The translations under genes were made by a program, and so were the position numbers. From Fulvimonas sp. R45 (lineage in GTDB: Bacteria; Pseudomonadota; Gammaproteobacteria; Xanthomonadales; Rhodanobacteraceae), in assembly GCF_030504985.1 (NCBI RefSeq), contig NZ_JASERU010000016.1, positions 1 to 64,000 on the forward strand: 64,000 nucleotides of DNA. Reading direction: 5' to 3'. Of the stretch, positions 31,028 to 38,923 are shown in pieces; within the stretch, counting starts at the first letter, position 1, and each line of letters starts with the position of its first letter. The notes under the pieces were generated by a model. The model saw only the letters and a list, made by a program, of their open reading frames with translations, was not told the origin of the DNA and ran no database searches.

Positions 31028-32212
31028 TCAGCAAGCGTTGCGGAGAACCCGCCGGGCCGCCGCGCGCGCGGCGCGGTCGCGTTCCACCAGGGTCGGGATA
31101 TCGACCACGCGCCGGGCCGGCAGTTCCGTCAATACCGCCTCCACCACGTCGGCGATGGACAGGAACGGCAGTGCGCCGGCCAGGAAGGCTTCCACCGCCA
31201 CCTCGTTCGCCGCGTTCAGGACCGCCGGCGCGTCGCCGCCCTCGCGCAGCGCCTGGAAGGCCAGGGCGAGGCAGCGGAAGGTGGCCAGGTCCGGCGACTC
31301 GAAGGCCAGCGGGCCGGCGGCGGCCAGGTCCAGCGGCGGCACGCCGGCCTCGACCCGCCCGGGCCAGGCCAGCGCGTGGGCCAGCGCGGTGCGCATGTCG
31401 GGGTTGCCGAGCTGGGCCAGCACCGAGCCGTCCACGTATTCCACCAGCGAGTGCACCAGGCTCTGCGGGTGCACCAGCACCTCGATGGCCTCCGGCGCGG
31501 CGCCGAACAGGTGGTGCGCCTCGATCACCTCCAGGCCCTTGTTCATCAGGGTGGCCGAGTCGACCGAGATCTTGCGGCCCATCGACCACTTCGGGTGGCG
31601 GCAGGCCTGGTCCGGCGTCACCTCGGCCAGCTCGGCGCGGCTGCGGCCTCGGAACGGGCCGCCGGAGGCGGTGAGGATCAGCCGGCGCACGCCGCTCTGC
31701 GCCAGCCCGGGCCGGCCGCCGGGCAGGCACTGGAAGATCGCGTTGTGTTCCGAGTCCACCGGGATCAACTCGCCGCCGCCGGCGCGCAGCGCCTCCAGCA
31801 GCAGCGGGCCGGCCATCACGATGGATTCCTTGTTTGCCAGCAACAGGCGCTTGCCGGCGCGGGCGGCGGCGAGCGAGGAATCGAGCCCGGCGGCGCCGAC
31901 GATGGCGGCCACCACGGTGTCGCACAGCGGGCCGGCCGCGGCTGCGGCGATCGCGTCCATGCCGGCGGCGACCTCGCAGCGCACGCCGGCAGCGGCGAGA
32001 CGGCGGGCCAGTTCACCTTCCAGCGCCGGGTCGGCGATCACCGCCAGCCGTGGCCGGTGCGTGGCGCACAGCGCGGCCAGCGCTTCCGCGTTGCGGTGCG
32101 CGGTAAGCACCGTGGCGCGGAAGCGGTCGGGGTGCCGCGCCACCACGTCCAGCGTGCTGCCGCCGATCGAGCCGGTGGCGCCGAGCACGGCGATCTGGCG
32201 GGGCGCGACCAA
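31028..32212 (-). CDS. dxr: 1-deoxy-D-xylulose 5-phosphate reductoisomerase
   Basis: Second enzyme of the MEP isoprenoid pathway; converts DXP to MEP with NADPH. About 394 residues. The NADPH site is [16 protein letters not shown], immediately after the start. The metal/substrate site reads [15 protein letters not shown] and ASGGPFRG, followed by [23 protein letters not shown]. The start is TTG at 32212, two bases (plus stop) after cdsA with TAAGG upstream. No ATG or GTG is available before the Rossmann motif. Confidence 0.95.
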   Translation of the reverse strand: MVAPRQIAVLGATGSIGGSTLDVVARHPDRFRATVLTAHRNAEALAALCATHRPRLAVIADPALEGELARRLAAAGVRCEVAAGMDAIAAAAAGPLCDTVVAAIVGAAGLDSSLAAARAGKRLLLANKESIVMAGPLLLEALRAGGGELIPVDSEHNAIFQCLPGGRPGLAQSGVRRLILTASGGPFRGRSRAELAEVTPDQACRHPKWSMGRKISVDSATLMNKGLEVIEAHHLFGAAPEAIEVLVHPQSLVHSLVEYVDGSVLAQLGNPDMRTALAHALAWPGRVEAGVPPLDLAAAGPLAFESPDLATFRCLALAFQALREGGDAPAVLNAANEVAVEAFLAGALPFLSIADVVEAVLTELPARRVVDIPTLVERDRAARAAARRVLRNAC

Positions 32213-32216
32213 GGCC

Positions 32217-33038
32217 TTACAGTCCCAGCAGCAGCTTGCCGAGGGCGAACACCGGCAGCGCGGCGAACACGCTGTCCAGGCGGTCGAGCAGGCCGCCGTG
32301 GCCGGGGAACAGGGCGCCGGAATCCTTCACCTGGGCATGGCGCTTCATCAGGCTTTCCAGCAGGTCGCCGACGATGGAGGCGGCCACCATCACCGGCGCC
32401 AGCACAGCCAGGCCGAGCAGTTGCAGACCGCGTGCATCGAGCATCCAGCCGCCGGCCAGCAGCACTAGGGTGCCGGCGACCAGCGCGCCCCAGGCGCCGG
32501 CCCAGGTCTTGCCGGGGCTGATCCGCGGTGCCAGCTTGCGCCGGCCGAACCGGCGGCCGCTGAAATAGGCGCCGATGTCGGCGGCCCACACCACCAGCAG
32601 CGCCAGCAGGGTCCAGGCGTGGGCGTGCGGGCGGATCTCGTCGTGCACCTGCACCAGCGCCACCCAGGCCGGCACGATCACGAAGGCGCCGGCCAGCAGC
32701 TTCAGGTTGCGGTTCTCGGCGGTGGGCGCGGCGCCGTAGGCGAAGTGGCGCAGCCACACGCAGGCCAGCACCCACCACGCCGCGCCCGCCACCAGCAGCA
32801 GCGACCACAGCGCCTGGCTGCGCAGGTACCAGAGCAGGGCGAACAGCAGCGCCTGCACGGCCAGCAGCGCGCCGCGCGGAGCGGGCGACTGCAGACCCGC
32901 CAGCCGGGTCCATTCCCAGCCCGCGGCGAGGAAGGCCAGCGCCGCGATCAGCGCGAACGCCGGGTTCGGCGGCAGCAGCACGATCAGTACGGCCAGCGGC
33001 GCGAGGATGACGGCGGTGACGATGCGCTGGATCAGCAT
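32217..33038 (-). CDS. cdsA: Phosphatidate cytidylyltransferase
   Basis: Makes CDP-diacylglycerol from phosphatidic acid and CTP for all phospholipids. Integral inner-membrane protein of about 273 residues with roughly eight helices. The family signature is near the C-terminus: [28 protein letters not shown]. Start ATG 33038 overlaps the uppS stop by 7 bases. It lies between uppS and dxr, as in other gammaproteobacteria. Confidence 0.96.
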   Translation of the reverse strand: MLIQRIVTAVILAPLAVLIVLLPPNPAFALIAALAFLAAGWEWTRLAGLQSPAPRGALLAVQALLFALLWYLRSQALWSLLLVAGAAWWVLACVWLRHFAYGAAPTAENRNLKLLAGAFVIVPAWVALVQVHDEIRPHAHAWTLLALLVVWAADIGAYFSGRRFGRRKLAPRISPGKTWAGAWGALVAGTLVLLAGGWMLDARGLQLLGLAVLAPVMVAASIVGDLLESLMKRHAQVKDSGALFPGHGGLLDRLDSVFAALPVFALGKLLLGL

Positions 33039-33787
33039 GCGGAATCCTGGGTGGGGCGCGCCCGGGCGACCTGCTCGCCGGTACGGCCGAAGCGGCGTTC
33101 GCGGCTAGCATAGTCGTCGATGGCGCGCTGCAGGCAGGCTTGGTCGAAATCCGGCCACAACGTGTCGGTGAAGTGCAGCTCGGCGTAGGCTGCCTGCCAG
33201 AGCAGGAAGTTGCTGATCCGGCACTCGCCGCCGGTGCGGATGAACAGGTCCAGCGGCGGCAGCTCGGCCAGGCTCGTCCAGCGGCCCAGCGTGGCCTCGT
33301 CGATGTCCTCGGCGCGCAATTCGCCGCGTCCCACCGCGGCGGCCGCGCGGCGTGCGGCCTGCACGATGTCCCAGCGGCCGCCGTAGTTCACCGCCACGTT
33401 CATGTGCAGCCTGTCGTTGCCCGCGGTGCGCGCCATCGCGGCGTGCATGCGCTTGCGCAGCGGCGCGTCGAAGGCGGCCAGGTCGCCGATGAAGCGCAGC
33501 CGCACGCCCTGCTGCAGCAGTTCGTCCACTTCCTTGTCCAGCGCGCGCACGAACAGCTCCATCAGCGCACCCACCTCGTCCTGCGGGCGCCGCCAGTTCT
33601 CGCTGGAGAAGGCGAACAGGGTAAGCGCCTCCACGCCCTGGCGCAGGCAGCCTTCCACCACCTCGCGCACGGCCTTGCGGCCGGCGTTGTGGCCGAAGCT
33701 GCGTGGGCGGTGGCGGGCCTTGGCCCAGCGCCCGTTGCCGTCCATCACGATGGCGATGTGGCGGGGGATGGCGGGGGTGGAAGTCAT
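33032..33787 (-). CDS. uppS: Undecaprenyl diphosphate synthase
   Basis: Cis-prenyltransferase adding eight isopentenyl units to farnesyl diphosphate to make the C55 carrier for peptidoglycan and LPS. About 251 residues. The catalytic Asp/Gly motif is IAIVMDGNGRWAKARH, followed by FAFSSENWRRP and the C-terminal DLFIRTGGECRISNFLLWQ. ATG 33787. The C-terminal tail is Arg-rich. It overlaps cdsA. A repeat element of 147 bp separates it from frr. Confidence 0.97.
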   Translation of the reverse strand: MTSTPAIPRHIAIVMDGNGRWAKARHRPRSFGHNAGRKAVREVVEGCLRQGVEALTLFAFSSENWRRPQDEVGALMELFVRALDKEVDELLQQGVRLRFIGDLAAFDAPLRKRMHAAMARTAGNDRLHMNVAVNYGGRWDIVQAARRAAAAVGRGELRAEDIDEATLGRWTSLAELPPLDLFIRTGGECRISNFLLWQAAYAELHFTDTLWPDFDQACLQRAIDDYASRERRFGRTGEQVARARPTQDSAC

Positions 33788-33803
33788 GGCGCGATTCGAG
33801 GTG

Positions 33804-33950
33804 ACCCTTCTCCCCGTCGGGGAGAAGGTGCCCCGAAGGGGCGGATGAGGGGCAGACGCTCGCCCTGGCGCTCGTCGAGGCGGGCTTTGTTGCCGGATTG
33901 TCGCAAGGTTGCCCCCTCTCCCTTTGCCCTCTCCCCGCGGGGAGAGGGGA
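33804..33950. repeat. Palindromic CTCTCCCC-type element, copy 2 (frr-uppS gap)
   Basis: One end is the hairpin CCTTCTCCCC GTC GGGGAGAAGG (33805-33829), followed by a small GCCCCGAAGGGGC stem. The other end is CCCTCTCCCC GC GGGGAGAGGG (about 33928-33949). Internal blocks GGATGAGGGGC, GACGCTCGCC and AAGGTTGCCCCCTC match copy 1 at 23159-23296 in order. It fills the 238-bp gap between two co-directional genes and could alter expression of uppS relative to frr. Confidence 0.7.
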
Positions 33951-34025
33951 ACGCGTGGCGCCGGGCGGGTTCGTATCCGCGTGCGTGGATGTCGACCGCA
34001 CGTTCCGGTTTTGCTGCGGCCTTTG

Positions 34026-34583
34026 TCAAAGGGCCATCAGTTCGTCTTCCTTCGCCTTCACCACCGCGTCGACGTCCTTCACGAAGCGGTCGGTGAGCTT
34101 CTGGATCTCGTCGTCCGCGCGGCGCTCCTCGTCCTCGGTGATCTGCTTGTCCTTGAGCAGGTCCTTGACCTTCTGCATGGCGTCGCGGCGCACGTTGCGG
34201 ATGGCGATCTTGGCATTCTCGCCCTCGTGCGCCACGTGCCTGGCCAGCTCGCGGCGGCGTTCCTCGGTGAGCGGCGGCATGTTGAGGCGGATCACGGTGC
34301 CGGCGGTGGTCGGCGTGATGCCGATGTCCGAGGCCAGCAGCGCCTTCTCGACCGGGCCCACCAGGGTCTTGTCGAACGGGGTGATCAGGATCGAGCGGGC
34401 GTCGCCCAGCGAGATCGAGGCGACCTGGTTGAGCGGCATCTCCGAGCCGTAGGCGGGCACGCGGATGGCGTCCACCAGCGCGGTGCTGGCGCGGCCGGTG
34501 CGCAGGCGGGTCAGCTCGTGCTTGAGCGCGTCGATGCTCTTGCCCATGCGGGTCTGGGCATCGGTCTTGATGTCGTTGAGCAT
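34026..34583 (-). CDS. frr: Ribosome recycling factor
   Basis: Splits post-termination ribosomes together with EF-G. About 185 residues, almost entirely the three-helix bundle plus small domain. Motifs include MGKSIDALKHELTRLRTGRAS, VPAYGSEMPLNQVASI and LTEERRRELARHV. ATG 34583. There is no purine-rich Shine-Dalgarno before it; instead the leader reads GGATCACCTCC, which equals the 3-prime tail of bacterial 16S rRNA. It follows pyrH by 76 bp. Confidence 0.97.
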   Translation of the reverse strand: MLNDIKTDAQTRMGKSIDALKHELTRLRTGRASTALVDAIRVPAYGSEMPLNQVASISLGDARSILITPFDKTLVGPVEKALLASDIGITPTTAGTVIRLNMPPLTEERRRELARHVAHEGENAKIAIRNVRRDAMQKVKDLLKDKQITEDEERRADDEIQKLTDRFVKDVDAVVKAKEDELMAL

Positions 34584-34659
34584 GGAGGTGATCCGTGTCG
34601 CGTGAAGCGGTCGAGTATAGCAGCGGGGGCGGGGCGTTGCGGCCCGGCGCGGGCGGTGC

Positions 34660-35382
34660 CTAGCCGGCGTCGACCAGGGTGCCCACGGCCTCGCCGCGCA
34701 GGATGCGCATGAGGTTGCCCGGCACGGTCATGTCGTAGATGCGCATCGGCATGCGGTCGTCGCGGCACAGCGCGATGGCGGCGGTGTCCATCACCGCCAG
34801 CTTGCGCTCGATCACCTCGTCGTAGGTGAGGCGGTCATAGCGTTGCGCGTCGGCGTGCTTGGCGGGGTCGGCGGTGTAGACGCCGTCCACCTTGGTGGCC
34901 TTCAGCAGCAGGTCGGCGCCGATCTCCACCGCGCGCAGCGCGGCGGCCGAGTCGGTGGTGAAGAACGGGTTGCCGATGCCGGCGGCGAACAGCACGATGC
35001 GGCCCTTCTCGATGTGGCGGATGGCGCGGCGGCGGATGAAGTCCTCGGCCACGTCGTGGATCTGGATCGCGCTCATCACCCGGGCGAAGCCGCCGCGCTT
35101 CTCGATCGCGTCCTGCATCGCCAGCGCGTTCATCACCGTGGCGAGCATGCCCATGTGGTCGCCGGTGACGCGGTCCATGCCGGCGGCGGCCAGGCCGGCG
35201 CCGCGGAAGATGTTGCCGCCGCCGATCACCACGCCGACCTGCACGCCGGCCTTCTGCGCCTCGATGATCTCGTCGGCCAGCCGGCCGATCACCTTCGGGT
35301 CGATGCCGTAGTCGGCCTCGCCCATCAGCGCTTCACCGGAGAGCTTGAGCAGGATGCGGCGGTACGTGGGCTGGTCGCTCAT
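34660..35382 (-). CDS. pyrH: UMP kinase
   Basis: Bacterial-type hexameric uridylate kinase, phosphorylating UMP to UDP; an amino-acid-kinase-fold enzyme inhibited by UTP. About 240 residues. Motifs: [13 protein letters not shown] at the N-terminus, [14 protein letters not shown], and [10 protein letters not shown]-like [20 protein letters not shown] 35382. It is separated from tsf by about 330 bp holding tandem repeats and a terminator, so it probably starts a new transcription unit. Confidence 0.97.
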   Translation of the reverse strand: MSDQPTYRRILLKLSGEALMGEADYGIDPKVIGRLADEIIEAQKAGVQVGVVIGGGNIFRGAGLAAAGMDRVTGDHMGMLATVMNALAMQDAIEKRGGFARVMSAIQIHDVAEDFIRRRAIRHIEKGRIVLFAAGIGNPFFTTDSAAALRAVEIGADLLLKATKVDGVYTADPAKHADAQRYDRLTYDEVIERKLAVMDTAAIALCRDDRMPMRIYDMTVPGNLMRILRGEAVGTLVDAG

Positions 35383-35502
35383 GAGGTCTCCGGATTGTGG
35401 GTGTAAACCTGCGCATTATAACGGCGCGAGGGTGGGGCGCGACGCGTCGAGGCCGTGTGATTCATGCACGATGCGGCTTGGCGGCGCGCGTCGCGTCCGC
35501 AG

Positions 35503-35538
35503 AAAAAACGAAGGCCGCGATCGCTCGCGGCCTTCGTT
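35503..35538 (-). terminator. Intrinsic terminator of the rpsB-tsf operon
   Basis: On the minus strand a perfect 14-bp stem, AACGAAGGCCGCGA / TCGCGGCCTTCGTT with a 4-base loop (35507-35538), runs into a T6 tract (complement of A6 at 35503-35508). This is the clearest factor-independent terminator in the window. It lies about 175 bp past the tsf stop. On the plus strand a GTTTTTA follows after a few bases, but no plus-strand gene ends here. Confidence 0.85.
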
Positions 35539-35554
35539 CGAAGCGTGTTTTTAG

Positions 35555-35717
35555 TGAAGAGTCCGGCCATGGATGGCCGGTTTCACGGTCAGGGACGAAC
35601 CATTTCGTCGAGGAGTCCGGCCATGGATGGCCGGTTTTCACGGTCAGGGACGAACCATGTTGTCGAGGTGTCCGGCCACGGATGGCCGGTTCCATGGTCA
35701 GGGACGGGCCATCAAGC
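35555..35717. repeat. Three tandem 54-55 bp palindromic units after tsf
   Basis: Three head-to-tail units, each holding the palindrome CCGGCCATGGATGGCCGG (degenerate, CCGGCCACGGATGGCCGG, in the unit next to tsf) and then TTTCACGGTCAGGGACGAACC. Unit starts by the GTCCGG block are 35561, 35615 and 35670, spacing 54 and 55. The most diverged unit overlaps the tsf stop codon at 35712-35714. Together with the terminator it accounts for most of the 329-bp tsf-pyrH gap; 35383-35502 shows no other feature. Confidence 0.85.
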
Positions 35718-36593
35718 CAGGCCGGCCTGCTTCATGACCTCGGCGTGGAAATCCTCTTCCACCTTCTCGATGCCCTCGCCCACGGCCAGGCGGGCCACCG
35801 CCACCACATCCGCGCCTTCCTTCTTCAGCGCGTCGCCCACGGTGACGTTGGTGTCCAGCACGTAGGGCTGGCCGACCAGGGTGACCTCGGAGACGATCTT
35901 GTTGATCTTGCCCGAGACGATCTTGTCCAGGATGTCGGCCGGCTTGCTCTTTTCCTTGTCCGACATCGCGGCCAGCGCGATGTCCTTTTCCTTGGCGATG
36001 AAGTCGGCGGGGACGTCCTCGGCCTTCACGTACTGCGGGTTCATCGCCGCCACGTGCATCGCCACGCCCTTGGCCAGCTCCTCGGAACCACCCTTGAGCG
36101 CCACCAGCACGCCGATGCGGCCGCCGTGGATGTAGCTGCCGATCACGCCGTCGGTCTCCACGCGCGCCATGCGGCGCACCTGGATGTTCTCGCCGATGGT
36201 GGCGACCAGGGCCTTGGCGGCTTCCTCGACGCTGCCGGCGCCCGGGTAGGCGGCGGTCTTCAGCGCATCGACGTCGGCGGCGCCGGACTTCAGCGCGACA
36301 TCGGCGACGGCATCGCTGAACTTCACGAAGTCGGGGTTCTTGGTGACGAAGTCGGTCTCGCAGTTCACCTCGACCAGCACGGCCTTGCCGTCCTTCTGCG
36401 CGGCGACGATGCGGCCCTCGGCGGCGACGCGGCCGGCCTTCTTGTCGGCCTTGGCCAGGCCCGACTTGCGCAGCCACTCCATCGCGGCTTCGATGTCGCC
36501 GTTGTTCTCGACCAGCGCCTTCTTGCATTCCATCATGCCGGCGCCGGAACGCTCGCGCAGTTCCTTGACCAGTTGTGCGGAAATAGTGCTCAT
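35712..36593 (-). CDS. tsf: Elongation factor Ts
   Basis: Guanine-nucleotide exchange factor for EF-Tu. About 293 residues. The N-terminal UBA-like domain reads [35 protein letters not shown] (family start [11 protein letters not shown]), followed by [10 protein letters not shown] and [16 protein letters not shown] coiled-coil and C-terminal helix follow. ATG 36593. It is 58 bp after rpsB in the standard rpsB-tsf operon. Confidence 0.97.
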   Translation of the reverse strand: MSTISAQLVKELRERSGAGMMECKKALVENNGDIEAAMEWLRKSGLAKADKKAGRVAAEGRIVAAQKDGKAVLVEVNCETDFVTKNPDFVKFSDAVADVALKSGAADVDALKTAAYPGAGSVEEAAKALVATIGENIQVRRMARVETDGVIGSYIHGGRIGVLVALKGGSEELAKGVAMHVAAMNPQYVKAEDVPADFIAKEKDIALAAMSDKEKSKPADILDKIVSGKINKIVSEVTLVGQPYVLDTNVTVGDALKKEGADVVAVARLAVGEGIEKVEEDFHAEVMKQAGLA

Positions 36594-36651
36594 CAGGTTT
36601 CCTCGATGCTTGGTGCGCGGCGGCGCCAGGGCGCCGCCGCGGCGGGATCAC

Positions 36652-37509
<858 letters not shown>

Positions 37510-37580
37510 GGTGGTATTCCTGATTGTTGGGCCGGTGAAACGGCCCGGGGGTTGGGACCTCCACGCATCCCCGGCCTCGA

Positions 37581-37614
37581 CCGCGGCAGGCCCGTTCGGA
37601 ATGGGCGGCCGCGG
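37581..37614 (-). promoter_or_regulatory. Hairpin in the rpsB mRNA leader
   Basis: CCGCGGC..GCCGCGG encloses an inner GCCC..GGGC pair, about 70-105 bases upstream of the rpsB start. Gammaproteobacterial rpsB leaders carry structured autoregulatory sites bound by S2, so this may be the equivalent. The link is inference; only the hairpin is visible. The 308-bp region 37510-37817 between rpsB and map otherwise holds promoters. Confidence 0.35.
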
Positions 37615-37652
37615 CACCCCGAGAACGGTGCCGATGCGTGTGTGGCGTTGGT

Positions 37653-37682
37653 TTGGGTGTTGTACCGCGGGGCGGTTACAAT
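37653..37682 (+). promoter_or_regulatory. Candidate map promoter
   Basis: TTGGGT (37653-37658) and TACAAT (37677-37682) are spaced by 18 bases on the plus strand, about 136 bp before the map start. The -10 is a good match; the -35 is weak. Confidence 0.35.
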
Positions 37683-37817
37683 TCCCGTTCGTTTTGCGCC
37701 GCGCTGGCGTGAAATGCGCCGTTGGCGGCCTGCAGAACCGGGCAATTGTAGCCGGTGCGCCGGTGGCACGGCAAGCTACTGGAATCCGGGCAGTTTTGCC
37801 GCCACATAGACGAGATC

Positions 37818-38582
37818 ATGGCGATCACCCTGAAAACCCCCGCAGACCTCGAAGGCATGCGCGTTGCCGGCCAGCTGGCGGCCGAGGTGCTGGCGATGCT
37901 CAAGGAGCACGTCAGGCCCGGCGTCACCACCGAGGACCTGGACCGCCTGGCCTACGAGCACATCGTCAACGTGCAGAAGGCGATCCCCGCCAACGTGGGC
38001 TACCACGGCTTCCCGAAGACGCTGTGCACCTCGGTCAACCACGTGATCTGCCACGGCATCCCCAGCCCCGGCAAGGTGTTGAAGGACGGCGACATCGTCA
38101 ACCTCGACGTCACGGTGATCAAGGACGGCTGGCACGGCGACACCAGCCGCATGTACTTCGTGGGCACGCCCTCGGTGCTGGCGAAAAGGCTGGTGGAGAC
38201 CACCTTTGATGCGATGATGCAGGGCATCCGGGCGGTGCGCCCGGGCGCCACCCTGGGCGACGTCGGCCACGCCATCCAGAAGCACGCCGAGGCGGCGGGC
38301 TTCAGCGTGGTGCGCGAGTACTGCGGCCACGGCATCGGCAAGGTCTACCACGACGAGCCACAGGTGCTGCACTACGGCCGGCCCGGCACCGGCATCGAGC
38401 TGAAGCAGGGCATGACCTTCACCGTCGAGCCGATGATCAACGCCGGCAAGCCGCAGACCCGCCAGCTGCCCGACGGCTGGACGGTGGTCACCAAAGACCA
38501 CTCGCTGTCGGCGCAGTGGGAACACACCATCGCGGTCACCGCCGACGGCTTCGAGATCCTTACGCCCTGGCCGGACGCCTGA
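37818..38582 (+). CDS. map: Methionine aminopeptidase, type I
   Basis: Removes the initiator Met from nascent proteins. About 254 residues, pita-bread fold. Metal ligands are visible in VNLDVTVIKDGWHGDTSRMYF (two Asp), YCGHGIGKVYHDEPQV (His), FTVEPMINAGK (Glu) and SAQWEHTIAVT (Glu). The short N-terminus defines type Ia. ATG 37818. It is divergent from rpsB and precedes glnD, as in E. coli. Confidence 0.97.
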   Translation: MAITLKTPADLEGMRVAGQLAAEVLAMLKEHVRPGVTTEDLDRLAYEHIVNVQKAIPANVGYHGFPKTLCTSVNHVICHGIPSPGKVLKDGDIVNLDVTVIKDGWHGDTSRMYFVGTPSVLAKRLVETTFDAMMQGIRAVRPGATLGDVGHAIQKHAEAAGFSVVREYCGHGIGKVYHDEPQVLHYGRPGTGIELKQGMTFTVEPMINAGKPQTRQLPDGWTVVTKDHSLSAQWEHTIAVTADGFEILTPWPDA

Positions 38583-38610
38583 GCGGGCGCCCGGTCCGGC
38601 GAGGCGACGC

Positions 38611-38892
38611 ATGAGCATCCTGCTGCCCGTGTCGGTGGCGCTGATCGCGCTGTGCATCCTGTGGCTGCCGACGTACTCCGTGGCGCTGATGCTGCGCGGC
38701 ATGGGCGCGCCGCGCCCGTTCGCCGGGCTGAAGGTGGTCCTGGCGCTGCAACTGGCGGGCAGCGTGGGCCTGGTCCTGCTGGCCGGCGCCCTGGGGTTGC
38801 GCAACCCGGCCGGCTACACGCTGGCGATCCTGCTGGTCGCCAGCATGGCGGGCGCGGTGTTCGTCTGGCGCCGGGGACGCGCCGGTATTTGA
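38611..38892 (+). CDS. Small hypothetical membrane protein
   Basis: Not assigned to a family. About 93 residues with three likely membrane helices: residues about 3-24, 40-61 and 70-86. The C-terminus is Arg-rich (VWRRGRAGI), consistent with a cytoplasmic end. A GAGG lies before the ATG. It sits 28 bp after map and 31 bp before glnD, so it is probably co-transcribed with them. Not present between these genes in E. coli. Confidence 0.65.
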   Translation: MSILLPVSVALIALCILWLPTYSVALMLRGMGAPRPFAGLKVVLALQLAGSVGLVLLAGALGLRNPAGYTLAILLVASMAGAVFVWRRGRAGI

Positions 38893-38923
38893 TGGTGGCG
38901 GCCCGCGTGCTGTACTGGGCGCC

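Noticed and set aside
35462-35695. 77-codon minus-strand frame with GHPWPDSS repeats
   Set aside because: It is only the translation of the tandem palindromic units and the terminator.
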